DNA of 64,000 nucleotides from Monarcha castaneiventris obscurior (GCA_026261815.1 JAMPIT010000566.1:28235001-28299000); one strand, 5' to 3'. Counted from the first letter of the stretch, positions 46,101-59,456 are shown. A program made the numbers and translations. Notes: generated by a model from the letters alone, not told the origin.

Positions 46101-49100
46101 AATTAATTCACAGTTGTATGACCAAGCAATCCTTTCCATTGTGAGGGGCTTAATATACAGATATATTAGAAAGAGAAGGATGTGGACAGGAAAACATACA
46201 CTCCCATTTTTACATAAAATACTAATTACAAGTGTTGCACAGTATGAATTTTCTTTCTGAGGGGTTCCCTTGAGGCTTAGTCTATGTTACTCCAAACTAC
46301 CATTGCAGTTTCATTTGAAAAGCTGAAACACTTGAAGTAAACCTATGCCTGCTAAGAAATCAAAGGAAACACCAAGGGGTCATGATCAGAAGTAGAATAA
46401 ACAGATAAACCACACCTGTCTTTGTATATCTTGCAATTAATCTGGTTAACACTACATAAGTTATGGCTAGGAAGGCTGGGACATTCTATGGGCTAGGCAC
46501 AGCATCAGGCTGGAAAATCTGTCAGTGCGAGAGCTGTCAGGAGGGAAAGAGTGATTTTTACTTCTTGGTCTGAAGTCTTCTTTCCCAACAATGAGGATGT
46601 AACTGGTCTGCATAGAACATTGTGCTCTGGATTAAAGTTTCTTTCAGAGGATGAAGCAAACCTGTTCAGTACTGGTGAGGTAGGGCTGAATGACCCCATG
46701 ATGGGGCGTGGCAACATATTCACCATTGGCTAATCGTAAAGACAAATTAAATCGTCATTGATTCTCTCCATTTCATTCCCTCTCTCCCAGCAGAGGTGCA
46801 TTTAGTACATTTATAAGAGCAGATCTGTATTCTTAATTCGAGATTCATCAATCCTGCTTTTCCAGAAGCGTTCAGACTCCTACAGTGTGCTGCTAGAGGG
46901 AATTAATTTAGGAAGGACAATAACTTTTAGGAAGGACAGGGGGGGTCTGTTGAAGTTATAGTGCTTCTTGGGGATAATTATTTGCATAGGTTGCCCCACC
47001 CCACCCAACTTCCTTGACATTTTACAATTTTCTGAATCATTCTTTTTTGTATGAAGGTTATGTATGGTTATGTACGTATAGTGTTTATCTAAAGTAATAA
47101 TAGTAACTCTCTTTTCCTTCCTGATTTTCTGAAAATGAACTTAATGTGTTAATATGCTCAGTGACTGCTGTATTATGATCACTTTCTAATCCTTATACAG
47201 TTTCTTGAACAAAGCAATCTGGGAAAGTAAGAATTCCCTCTTATGCTGATAAATATCTATCAAAAACATTAAGCTGTTACTATATTCCTCTTAAGATCTA
47301 AAAATGTGTTTTCTGAAGCTTTTAGATGACATGTAACTGGTCCGAAGCACATAATGCAGAGAATAAAATGAAATGGCTTGCAAAATAATGCCACAGCAAT
47401 ATTGCCACTCAAGTATTTAAAAAAAAAAAAAAGTTTAGATTGTTTGCTTGAAACAAATTTTTAATTATTAAATGAAAATCTGTTATGGAAAGCCAGGAGT
47501 GTTATTTTTTTAATTTAATAATTGAATGTTTCATATTTATTTCATAGCAAGATAATTCTGGTAGTAGGATAAGGCTAGAAAATTTTGTGTGTTCCCAATT
47601 ACATTCCTTATTTTAATGTTAGTTTTCAAAATGTTGTGGAATACCTGTACACAATAGTCATTCTTTTAATAAGACCTCTCATATGAGCAAACAAACTAGG
47701 ATCCAGCAGGGATTTCTTTCCCTTTTATTTACATCATTAGCAGCACTACGAATTTGGCATATAAAGTCAGATGGAAAAGCACAAAAATTTTGTATGCATA
47801 CCTTCTTAATGAAGCCACAGGACAGTGTTAAATTAGCTACAGAATCTGGTACTTTTTATTGTATTAGTCTGACACTCTTCTAAGCTATGGTAAGTAAATA
47901 AATTACTGCCTTCCATTTGACCACATTTCAATACCCTAAAAATGTGAGATCAAAGATTAAACTTACATAAATTGATTGCAAAAAGGTTTTTATATGGAAT
48001 TCCATAACACTAATACCAGTCTTGAAATAAAAGTCATATGAAATTGTAATTTATATTAATGAGAAAACAGAAGAAGAAAAAATATATCTTCCCTACTTTG
48101 AAAATAAAGGGATGTGGTAAGACATCTTCTTTTATGTAGAATTCTTATTGATTTCAATAAGGACCTCTACCTAATGACTGACGGATAGTAAGAAAAGTGG
48201 ATGTCATTATCTCTACATTAATTTCTGAAAAAATGAGCCACGTTTCTAGGTTACACATCCATAAGATGAGTAAAAACTCAGCAATTTATTATAGCATATA
48301 TTAAAGACAAAAATTCCTACTTGTTAACAAGCTATAGTACAAACAGAAAAATATGTGCAGTTCTTCAGAAGAACAGAAGAAATCAGGGATTTCATCTACG
48401 TAAAATGAGAATAACTAGGAAAGGTTGTGTATGAAGCTCTTAAAAGTAATGTAGCTAAGATCACAGCCATATGCCCACTTCTTAAGCTCTACTTAGCTCA
48501 GAGTGGATGCAAAGATGACAGAAGAGGGGAATGAGAAGACAGGCTGCAGTCTCTCACGTCTGGCAAGGAGTCAACAAGCAGGACTGCCCCAAGTAACAAT
48601 CTACCACTCTGCCTGTCTCCATGTATTGCCAACAATTTCTAACCTGAAATCTCAGGATTGTTTCTAAGCCTTCTTTAGAACACAAGTTGTTAGATCTCCC
48701 ACGACATCAATTAGAAAATGCTGGGTCCTCCACCACCCACATGACAGAAAATTGACAGAAAAAGATGAAAATGCACAGCAACCAAAGGGACAGAGCAGGA
48801 CAATTGTCTCAAAACTGCACAACATGATTAAGCTTAACTCCACACTTCCTGCTAACATGCTTATGCAAGAGAAAGATGCTGTGATGTGACTGGTGATGCT
48901 GAGCTCTTTCTTAAGTGCCAGCAACAGTTCCATTTGGTCAAACTGCAGCTCAATGAACTTGAGTCTTGTGAACTTTTAGTTCGAGCCAGATGTTATTGAA
49001 AATGTAAGGCAGTAACTATTCCATTTTCCAGTCTTACCTATCTTTCTGCCTCTCGCAGAACATGTCCAGATTGCCTCTGTAGTGCTGCCAAGAAAGTAAT

Positions 49101-49598
49101 GTATCCCTACAGGTCTCCCTCAGAATTAACAGTGCAGCAGGAGTTTCTGTCCTAGAAGAGATTTGCAGTCATAAGTCTATGTCTTGGCATAGTCAGAAGC
49201 ACCATCCTAGCCAAGAAGTTAGGGCCAGCATTGGAACACTTCTCCAAGTTACTGCAACTTTCTGCCCCTCCCTTGGCACACAGAATTCACCTTTCTCTAA
49301 AAATTATGTTAAATTCATCAGAGGCGCTCTAAAGTTGCCCCAGATGTCTGGAGGAGATGTCACTGATTTTCAGGATGACAAAGGCCTGTTCTCTAATGGA
49401 CCAGATCCATTGGCATATGCCTCTGAATGAGTCAGAGCATGACAGTGTTTGGAAAGAATGGTTGTGGTCTTTTGTCAAAAGAGAAAAGAAGGTGACAAAA
49501 AAAGAAGGGTTTGGGTAAGAGTGTGTCATGCCTATAAGCTACATAGATCAAGTTGTATATGGCATGTATATATCACCTGTAGAGGCCTACTGTATTTA
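43119..49598. other. No gene recognised
   Basis: AT-rich, about 6.5 kb. Minor items are T runs at 44573-44588 and 46029-46045, a short AC run near 45596-45605, a repeated TTTAGGAAGGACA near 46907-46940, and an A14 run at 47419-47432. No repeat family or exon recognised. Confidence 0.6.
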
Positions 49599-49736
49599 CT
49601 GAGGCTCACCAGCATGGCCATGTGTACTGCTCTCACCACCCAAACATCGAGGCATTCTTCCTGAGAAGCCAACAGCCTCAGGGTTTGATAAGATCCAGTT
49701 AGGGCTATGTAGACAGCGCTGACTGGTGAGCCTCAG
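49599..49736. repeat. 14-bp perfect inverted repeat at the edge of an LTR
   Basis: CTGAGGCTCACCAG (49599-49612) is the exact reverse complement of CTGGTGAGCCTCAG (49723-49736), with 110 bp between. The inner side of the left arm runs into a 10-bp palindrome CATGGCCATG (49613-49622). The right arm ends where recognisable LTR sequence begins. Confidence 0.88.
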
Positions 49737-50132
49737 GAACTTGATTCTAATGTCTACAGCCCTTCCCACAGATTCCAGCTTCTTCAGGGCACATTCACCT
49801 GTGCCAGCATGGAATTCTCCATGGACTGCAGCATGGGTATCTGCTCCAGTGCAGCCCTTTCTCTGCTCTAGCCACTGGAGCACTTAATCCTTTCTTTCTT
49901 TCTTTCTCCTTGGTATTTGCAGGGGTGTTTCACACATTTTTCCCTCACTTTTTTCTACTGCGTGGTGTTCTGCTATTTCTCAGGTATATTTTTACAGAAG
50001 CACCACCATCTGAGGTCTGCTGCAGCCAGCTGGAATCTGCTGTGTCCTGCTCAGGGCAGCTCCTGGCCTCTTACTCACAGACACCACCCTGCCACCAACT
50101 TCTGGACACCTACACTAGAACTATATAATACA
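49737..50132 (-). mobile_element. Truncated ERVL-like LTR (long LTR family)
   Basis: On the minus strand it begins TGTATTATATAG and runs through CAGCAGACCTCAGATGGTGG, CTGCAAATACCAAGG, GCACTGGAGCAGATACCCAT and GGAGAATTCCATGCTGG. This is the order found in the 13929-14938 copy and in the family as I recall it. Only the 5' ~400 bp remain; matching stops at an inverted repeat (49599-49736). A (TTTC)n run sits inside at 49889-49906. AT-rich tandem repeats begin right at the LTR start. Reading frames on the plus strand here are antisense noise. Confidence 0.7.
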
Positions 50133-50300
50133 TATATAATACATATATAATACATATATAATATATATTTTATATAATATATAATTATGTATCTATATAT
50201 AATATAATCTATATGGGATCATGTATCTATATATAATATAATCTATATGGGATCATTATATCTAATACCACATAGATTAGATATAGATATAGATCCTGTC
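50121..50300. repeat. AT-rich tandem repeat region, including a 34-bp perfect duplication
   Basis: First comes an 11-bp array of CATATATAATA-type units (50121-50160), then TATA-rich sequence. Two identical adjacent 34-bp units follow at 50187-50220 and 50221-50254, each starting ATGTATCTATATATAATATA and ending GGGATC. A short TAGATA array closes the region near 50275-50297. Confidence 0.9.
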
Positions 50301-51239
50301 AATCATTACTGTTCAAATCTGTTATGTCATATGCAAACACTTTGTAGTGTTTCCATGAAAAGCTGTCTTTGACTACCCACCTTGCTCTTGTGTAATAGTT
50401 TTGCTAAACCTAGAGACTAAACAAATAAATTTTGCAGTGCCATTTTCAGCTTTTTATTGAAAACTTACTGTTTTCTTGTGAACCTCACTCCAGAAATGCT
50501 TGAGGAAGGGAGTCCTTGGTGATTCACAACAGTTTTAAGCAACAGCTATGTATGTGGCAAAAGTATACTGTAGATATGACAAAGTGGTAAGTGAATTAGT
50601 CTGAGAGACCTGCACTGTCCTTACTAATCATGTAGTGCAAGTATGGCAATACTGACATATATCACTGCCTGCTAACTGAACTTAACTGCCTTGTGAATGC
50701 TGATGCTACACATAGTCCCAGAGTCTGAGGGAGCTGTCAAGACTGATTTCTGCCAAGCACTAGGATGTCTGAAACATCACAGTAGATGGGAATTATGTGC
50801 TGCTACATGAAGATCGGTGAATTACAAGATACTGCTAAAATCAATGCCCTCAGCACACAATTAATAAGCAACATATGGACTGAAATACAGCTGCTTAAAA
50901 CATTACATTAAAAAAAAAAAAAACTTTAAGATCTCAGATAATTTTTACAAGCTGAAAGTTTTGTGTTTGGAGTAGGAGAGAGGTTATGGTTGCAGTGGAA
51001 ATGGCCTACAGCAAATAACTCCATATAGTGTATACCGTAAAAGATAGTTTGTGGATGTTGAGGGCTGAATCAGCCATCTGCAGATTAAGGCTTTAATAAA
51101 ATGACTTTTGTCAGACAGTGTAGGGTGCCAGAAAAAGTCTGATATGCTGCTGGAAGTTACCTTGTAATATTAAATGATCTCTACAAAAATACAGGAGTTA
51201 AGGAAGGCAAAGCTCAGATGTAGTTAAAAACAGTAAGAG
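50301..51239. other. No gene recognised
   Basis: AT-rich spacer. An A13 run lies near 50911-50923. Confidence 0.6.
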
Positions 51240-52110
51240 ATGAGATAGGAAAAAAGGAAGAATTCTTTTGAAAAATGGGCAGCCCAGAAAAGGCTTAAAA
51301 AACTGAGAGAGAGATTCTCACTGCCTGCTTTGCCTTACTTTTCATTGATAAGGTGAAAGCTTGCTCACAGGTCAAGTGGCAGTGCGTAGGAACAAGCACT
51401 ACACAGAGCAATGATGGAGTAAGATGGAGAGAGGGAACAGTGTAGATTTTTGGGCCTACTCAAGTCCATGGGATCAAATTGGTTCATCCAAGGGTGCTAA
51501 GGGATGTGGCCAATGTCACTGTGAAGCCACTATTTATGATCTCAAAGATCATGGTGACTGGGTAGATTCCTTAAAATGAGAGGAAGGAAAAGCTCCCATT
51601 CATCTTCAAAGGGCAGAAGGGGGCATCTAGGGAGACAGACTGCTCAGCCTCACCTAAATACATGAGAAGATGATGGAGCAATTAATGCTGGAAGTGGTTG
51701 CCAGCTTTAGGAAAGGCAAGGAGGTGACTGGAATCGGCCAACGTGGTTTTATGTAGAGGAAGTAGTGCCTGACAAAACTTACTACTTTTTGCTGTTAGAT
51801 GATGAACTGAGGGCTGACAGAGAACTGTGTGTGTTGTTCACCTGGGGTTCAGTAAAGCCTTCTATGTGGTCTCCCACAGTATTTTAGCAGAAAAACTGTT
51901 GACATATGAACTGGGAAAGTTAGCTAAAAGGTGAATTGAAAGCCAGCTGGATCATCAGGGGCAAAATGTTGTGATGAGCAGTGCAAAGTCCCAGTGGAGG
52001 ATGGTTAACACTGATACCTCTTAGGGATGAATACTGGTGTTAGTGATTTTTGATCTGTTTATTGACAACCTGGATGATGGGAAGAGTGAAAGTCTGAGCT
52101 TGATACTGAA
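51240..52110 (+). mobile_element. CR1 LINE fragment covering the reverse-transcriptase region, broken
   Basis: Collinear degraded matches to the middle of CR1 ORF2 in plus orientation: AAGTCCATGGGATCAAATTG, TTCATCCAAGGGTGCTAAGG, GGAGACAGACTGCTCAGCCT, AGTAGTGCCTGACAAAACTT, GTCTCCCACAGTATTTTAGC and TTTATTGACAACCTGGATGA. The last block translates as LFIDNLDDG, the usual CR1 motif before the catalytic FADD box. The FADD codons themselves, expected near 52095-52110, are deleted or scrambled, and many frame breaks precede them. The 5' part of ORF2 and all of the 3' UTR are absent. The edges are approximate. Confidence 0.82.
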
Positions 52111-55100
52111 CTGGTGAAGAGAAGGGTCGCTATGTTTCTGTGATTTGGAAACAAGTAAGGAAAATTGAGGAGCAGCAGGAGTCTAATGGCTGAATGAGGA
52201 ATCAGATGCTGAGATGAGTGTCTGGGGAGAAATTTGAACTGCACAAAGGTACTAGATTCAGGAACTGTGAAAACCAGAAAAAGAGCAGTGAAATGGGTAA
52301 TTGTTCAGTTTACCTTGATTCTAAAAGACTTGTTCATTACAACTTTACTTTTGCATTTCCTACCTCTTCAATGTTTGATAGAGTAACCTTAAAAAATATT
52401 TTATTTTTCTTGCACAATCTGATAGGCAAAAGTTGTCTTTCTATTACATGTACTAGAAAATACTTATCTTTTAGCATGAGATGAAAGCCAATGATAGTAA
52501 TGTTATCAAAATGTTTATTTCCTACATGAAACCCTTCCCCCCCCCGCCACCACCTGTAATTTGGAGGCTTTCATCTTTTTTCACCCGAGTATGTCTGAAA
52601 TATACAGCAGAAAAATAAAAAGCAATACAAAATGCTTATAAAAGACAATAAAAGCAATTTAGTAGAAGGGAAAAAAGAGCTCTTGTTCACTGATGTATCA
52701 ATTAAGTCAGTAATACTATGTGTCTTGAAGAGGTCTGTGAATATCATTGTGTTATAAATGCATTTATTGGCAGGTGTTTTCCCATAGTTTGTAGCAATCC
52801 ACGAGATTTTGCTGAAAATAAGCCTTTCTTTGCAGGATTCAGCTTTAATACAAGATTTAAGATCAGAAAATATTTTCCAAAAATGACTTGAATCAAAAAC
52901 AAAGAAGACAGCTGGTGGATAAACAGGTCAATTTTTCTCATTAAGGTACAGAAAAACCAGCCTGCTGCATACAGCCTGCCCTTCTCACCTACTGCAGTGA
53001 AGGCAGACCAGTCTCATCAGGTAAGGTCATTCTGCATGGCAGCTCTGCAATTTCTGTCTCACCCTTCATTAATCCACAGGGGTAACCAGTGGGAATCCAA
53101 CAGTTCTTCATCACTTCAGTATCAAGAGGCATCAAAACAGGTTGTCAGGAGCCTCATTTCCCTCCACCCTACAAGCAGGAACAGTAAGAACCCAACAAAG
53201 TAAAACAAAATAATCCCAACCCGCAACCAGTGGAAGTTTTACTGGGGAGAGGGAAGTGTTATATATTTTTTTTTTTTAATTTTCATTCTTTCTTATCATT
53301 GGTAATATGATTCACATGTGTATTTTATCTAGGAGAAAACTGAAAATAAAACATTCGGTAACTTCACCATATTTTTGCTGCTCAAAACTCTATAGACTTA
53401 TTGTATTCTGCTACGAATTAAAAAAAAAGTGTCTTTGGTTACTGAAGCAAATATTTACCTCTCTTACAAGAAGAATATGGTAAAATATGGGCATTTAAAA
53501 CACAATCACCATCATACATTTTTACAAAAGAGCTTCTGCTTTTTAACATTTCCATGAACTAATAGCTTAAATTAAATTTTGGCACAAGATTTTCCTTATC
53601 AATCAATATTCCTGGTGTGATGCATCATATCATATGACAACTCTTCTTAATACTAAAATTTCATACTAGTAAAGACATTGTATTGTTCTCTATTTCCCTG
53701 TTTTTCGCATCACAACTCAGAAGAAATATAAGCAAGATAATAAGAATCTGCAACTGTATTTGGGCAGAAATTGCTGCCTGGCACTAGAGAAGAAAAATCA
53801 CTAAGAATATCCTGATACATTCCCAAATCATCCCCTGCTTGTAGCAGAGCAATGCGTGTGTTTCTTCCATCCACGGTGTTTACTTCAGCAGCCCGATGCT
53901 CCCCAGTGATAGAACATGAATAAAAGACCAAGCAGCAAACTTTCAATTTATCACAACTCTACTAATGCAACCTTTATGTGGTGTTCTAGTACTCTTTTCT
54001 TCCTTGATGCTTCTTATCTATGTTTCAGACTGTTTGCCAAAAGCTGTTCAAAACTCTGCAATCCCCAAATATTATGTAGCTTACCACAGACCACAGAACT
54101 CCAGCAGAGACTGTATAAACAGAGCACAATTTGGCATCCAGTCAACACAAATTGTAACAGGACATAATGCAATTTCATAGCATACAGTTTGAGTTTTGAC
54201 CTTAAACTTTTTTTTCTATTGGTAAATAATGCAAAATATAGCTAAAGTGACAATAAAGGTGAAAAACTACATAATATGGGCTTTTTAAATCAAAATTGGG
54301 AAAAACCAAGTCAGTAAAGTAAATGTAGGAGACTTGTGCATAAGGTAGAACCTGGACAAGAAAGATGTTTGCATCAAACAGTGTAAGATTAAGCGGTTTG
54401 AGAGTATGCTAATAGCACCAACACAAGGCCAAAACTATTTATTCAACTTTGACCTGTTAGATGTCTTCTCTTTGCACTGAATCTTCTGTGAACAAGTGAA
54501 AAGGAAGTAAAAATGAAAAAAAAATATAAAACAAACAAACAAAAAAAACCTGTCTGAATGAAGAAAGTTAGTAAAGATTTAGAAGTAAAATTAATTATAG
54601 TTAAAAGTCTTTATCTCAGCCCTGGTACACAGATGTTTTTCCTGCTTGAGTAGCCACAACGCATGTGTCAATAAAATCTTTTATGACTTAATATTGTTCC
54701 AGTCAAAAGTCAGAGCAGAGAAAGGAAGATTCAAAACGGATACTTAGAAGTTTTCTTTAAAAAATCCGATCACTACCATCATTATTTTCTTTAATAATAT
54801 TACCATAAATAATACTGCAGGATACCTTGTAAGAATGCACACAGTGCAGGGGTATGATGCTTGCCAAGTTTCCTTAGTTTAGTCAAAGAATAACAGTTAC
54901 CTTATTAATGTAAAATTTAACTGGACTTTGTAAAATAAGTAAGATTCTTTTTTTCTTTATGGCTTTATCCATTATGTTCAAAAACTGTGCCTTGATTTCT
55001 TCAGAATTCCCACACCTCTGGCAATAAAACCCTGCAGAAACAGTGACTGTTGGCCCCACAGCAGTTTATTGCTAGTGGAACAACCTTCTTTGAAAACTGA

Positions 55101-56901
55101 TGTTGACTTGGTACCTTCATCTTACCATCAGTGCATGGCAATCAGAACTTCTTTCATACTCTTAAATTGTTGATTCCTTCAATAATTCAGTCTGTCAGGG
55201 AGTCGGTTATTTTGTTTAATTTAGAAATAATTTTAAGTTGTTTTTACTGATGAGAGCTGTGAGTTTGAGCCTGTGGGGTTTTTTTTTTTTTTTTTGCTTT
55301 CATGGTATGGTGCTATTTTTTATCATCTTCATAAAAAGCTACATTTTTTCATTAATTACAGAATTTTCATTAGTGGTCTGTCATTTAAACCTTGGCATAT
55401 AAACCCTAGTTTAAAAAAAGCAAAAGGAAAAAAAAAGTCTTAGCTAAATGGCCCTAATATGAATCTGATTTAACCAAGTAACACTTCAGTAGTCATAATT
55501 TTGAAAGAGCAGGGACAAATATTAGCAGGGCCCGTGGTGCAGATGGCTGTGTCTTCTCAGGCTTCCTGAACCTAGCTTTGCTATGTCGGAGTGTCTCTTG
55601 CCCCACACCACCAGCTGTAGTGTGTGAAGTAGAAAAAGCAGGGAGTAAAGTAGCAGGGAGTAAGTGTTTATGCCAGTTCATTGCACATGTAACATGCTGC
55701 AAAAACAGGAGACTGAAGATGTTACTTCTTTTGTGACTACTTTAATGCCAGGAGGTCTTTTGGTTGTAGGTATTCCAGACCTTCCTCTGTTGAGCACAGG
55801 AGGCACACCCCACCTTACCTGGATGCTATTTTCAAACTATCCTATCTTACCAAAATGGAAGATAAGACCTGCAATTATAGGAAGCTTTATGCCTCTCTCT
55901 GAACCAGCACTTCTCTGTTGATCTCATCGTATTCAAATGTGATTACATTTGAGTCTCTGATTGTCAAGGGAATATTTCAGAAAATTTGTTTTGCCTATTT
56001 ACCAGCCGTTCCCTTCTCCACTACTCATAGGCTTTGGTAGGTTATGTTATAGTCACAAGTCCATATGCATGCTGCTCCAAGCAAAGTTGTTTCCCAAATC
56101 TTTTTTCCTTTTTAATAATACATGTACAGTTTGGATTCTTAGGAATAGAAGGTATTATTTTCCCTTTGATTTTAAGCTTCCATGAACCTGACTTGTGCTT
56201 AATGAATGAAAAAAGAGCATTTTTAAAATTTTTAAACAGATCCTGAAGATATTTCTTTGTTTCCCCCCCACCCTCTAAATTTTACTCAATACTTCTGGTG
56301 AGTGGATCCTATGTCTCTAAAAAGGCCCAACATATTGCTAATACTTTTTGCGATTTCCCTGAGGAAAGCAACATTTTCTCTTCTCATTTTCCTTTTGTAT
56401 TACTCTTGAATATGCATCACATTGCTGTCATGGTTTTTATTTTTCACTGAGAAAAACCTTTTAATGGCCTTCATAGAACAGTAAAAACACGTTATTTCCA
56501 GATTGCAACCATTCAATTTCTATAAACTGATAGCAAAAATGCCACACATATACGATATAAATGAAAAACACTTCTAGTCCTTATAGCAATGCCTTAGCAG
56601 GAAAAAAATAAAAGGGATACTTGAGCTCTCTTATACAACATCTAATAAAACTCTGTCTCTAAAAGACTGTTGTGGAGTAGAAAGCCTACGCTACTGGCAC
56701 ATTATCATGAGATGAAGTGAAATGACAGCAGGAATGTGAACAGCACGGCTTTAGAGGATTGTCTGGATGACAAGAGAACCATTTCAAAGTGTTTCATGGA
56801 GGGTGCTATGCTTTTCTGTTTTCACTGTAACATTTCAGGTAGGGGCTCCCCCAACAGGGATTGAGTGGCAAAAAGGATAAGGGACGTTGACTGTCAAATC
56901 A
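52111..56901. other. No gene recognised
   Basis: AT-rich. It contains a C10 run with a G break near 52537-52549, T runs near 53269-53278 and 55279-55295, and A-rich stretches near 54516-54548. A 78-codon minus frame at 53710-53946 has a fairly natural amino-acid mix, but no domain or splice context I can support. Confidence 0.55.
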
Positions 56902-56947
56902 GCTGTCTCTCTGTCCCTGTCTCTGTCTCTGTTTCTGTCTCTGTCTT
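56902..56947. repeat. (CTGTCT)n hexanucleotide repeat
   Basis: Imperfect array of CTGTCT units over about 46 bp with TTT and CCC interruptions. Confidence 0.85.
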
Positions 56948-59456
56948 ACTTCTTCTAAGAATAGAATAATCCCATCTTTTCATAATACAGCGACATTGCT
57001 CAGATCTTTCATTATGCCTGGATTAATAAAAGACGAGGGTGGAGCTGTGAAGGGAGAGCAACTTCAGTTTGATTCTTCTTGCTCACCACCTTCTCTCTTT
57101 GTACTTTCCTGTCTGACTTGGGATGCAAATCGACTTCACCTTGTGTTCTTTTAGATTTAAAGGTTATTAACAACTGCAACGTTAACCTGCTCAGACCTTA
57201 TTTTCATTATCTCCGATAGGATGGCAGGATTAAGCTAGCTGGAAGGAGCATGATGTTATTTAGTTCTCTTTGATGCTTCTGCCTTAGTAAATGTCAGAAG
57301 CAGGGAACAGAGTATTAATAATCATTTGCATCCAGTATGCTAACAGCATATCTCCAAGAGAATGCACTCTGTAAAATAAAGCTCCAAGGTAGCAATTGCC
57401 CCTCCTCCAAAAAAATAAATGAAAACAAGCCCATTCAAGACATATCTGACAAATGCAGGGTTAAATAAAAACACTAGTATCTATTTAAAAGCAGAGAAGC
57501 AGTTTGCTGGAGCAGTTATTTCATGTTAATCACTTTGTATTTACTGCAGCTTGAGAAAGACACATTTGTTATGCAGACAGTGTTCATTGTCGTAGCTTGA
57601 TCATTAATGCACTGCTGCCAGCAACAAAATGAATTAGCTCTCTGAATACTAAACTGGGAAACCAATGTTGAACCACAGAGTGGCACAATGACACTTACAG
57701 GATTAAAATATACCACCCAGCTATGAGAGGGTGCATTTGTGGCCTTTGTTAATGACCAACTATTTTTAAGATTAGTATTAGTAGGAAACCTCTCTGGAAT
57801 GGTTGAAAATTGTAGGACAAACAATAGTGATCATTTATGTTCCCCATGGGAGTTTATACTCTTTCTGGAATACAAATCTCTCATGGATTATTTCCCATGC
57901 TTGACCACAGCCATTTTTCCCCATCAACAATTTATCATTTATCCCTTTACATGCATGCTTTGAATTTCTGCAATTCCTAGCATACTGTAGATCCACAGCA
58001 GCACTGTGGAAAGTGCATGAATACAAAACACGAAGGAATCAAAGCCCCACTGTGTCTATGAAGAGATGTCACAGACGTGCAAAAGCACAGTAACAAAGCA
58101 AATGCCACCTGTCACTTGGAGTGTTTTTATACAGCTTTTGATGTCCCTGTATCACAAGAATAACAACATTAATTTCCGAACAACACGTTGTTACTGTTAG
58201 CTGTAACCTGCTCTGCACAGGTGACTAAACTAGTAAGGGCTGATTGCATATTTAAAATCAAAAGGGGGGAGGGGCAGGGGTCAAGGAAGAGTAAAAAGGA
58301 AGAAAAACAGGAGGAAAAAATTCCTCAATCAGCAAAATACAACTATTTTTGTGGGAGCTTGGTACTTGCCCTGCAATAAAATGTATTAATTAAGAGGAGA
58401 AGGCTGCAGCCTCCTTTCTATCTGCTAAAATCTCTGGGCTTGATTCCCTGAGATGTTGAAGCACAACACTCTCAGACATTTAAAAGGAAGGAAAGGCACT
58501 AGAAAGCTATAAAACACTTGTTTTATTTTTTTAGTAAAAGTGTCATGTACATAAATGGGTAATAAATTTAAGCCTAAGGATCAAAAATCCTGAACTAAGT
58601 TCTGTAGAGAAAACCCAGATTCTTCTTGAATCTTGAAGGACTCATGCTCTCCTAGAAGGAAAATAAATAAGCAGCACAGTAATCCCAACTCCTTTGGGAG
58701 TTCTTTCCCTTCCAATTGGAAACAAAAGTTATTTTAACATTTATATGAAAAACAAAACAAGCCAGAAAACACAACATAGCCCAATCGCCTGATGCAGAGA
58801 AATGGTTACACACAGCTATCGTACGGTTGATGCTGATGGCTGATTGTTTTTGTGCATTAGTATATTTTAAAGCTAATATTTTATAATTTAAATTATAATG
58901 GACTCTCTTGTTCTATTTGCATATGTTCTTTTCAGAAATGTCCACTTTCAGGTTTAGAAGGTAATTATTCAAGATTAATCTTCAAGAATGAAAATAAGCT
59001 GTGGGAGTGGGAAACTGTCATCACCATTATGCAGCTTTCTGACCTCAATGACTATTATCTAGAATAATAATAGTATTCATGTACTAGTGAAGTAACACTC
59101 TGAAGTTAATTAGATGTTTGTACAGTACTATGAAATTACTATATACCATAAATACCATATTTCCATGAAAAAGCAACATCAAGCTCCACAGAAGTTCCTT
59201 ATGTAGTTTTTCACAGTGTTCCAGCCAGTTTTCTAGTGAAACATCAGCTAAACAGCAACAGAAGGTGTGACTTGACGTAACAGAGGATAATAGAAAAATT
59301 ATTCTCTTGCTAAATTAAACCTAATAGTAGTATCTGTAAAGAGAATGTAGCCATCAGAAGTTGAATTTTACACAGTTATAGTGACAAACTGTTAAAGAGA
59401 GACATTTCATAACCAATAAACTGGGGTGAAAAATATATGCTGAAGAATTCTCAAGG
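56948..59456. other. No gene recognised; texture suggests possible conserved noncoding sequence
   Basis: No repeats are recognised over 2.5 kb, which is the longest such stretch with balanced, non-repetitive composition. Parts of it (57300-57740 and 58790-59040) are dense in homeodomain-like TAAT/ATTA cores and lack low-complexity runs. That is the look of conserved noncoding sequence, but conservation cannot be judged from one genome. A G-rich run lies at 58264-58281. Confidence 0.4.

Noticed and set aside
49599..49664. Possible target for a tRNA or small RNA gene because of the inverted ends
   Set aside because: No A-box/B-box promoter or cloverleaf can be drawn.
53710..53946. 78-codon minus frame with natural-looking composition
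   Set aside because: No domain, no convincing splice sites, and chance-level length.
57324..57331. ATTTGCAT octamer motifs here and at 5566, 36108, 45775, 46980 and 58915
   Set aside because: An AT-rich 64-kb window is expected to hold several by chance, and they do not cluster.
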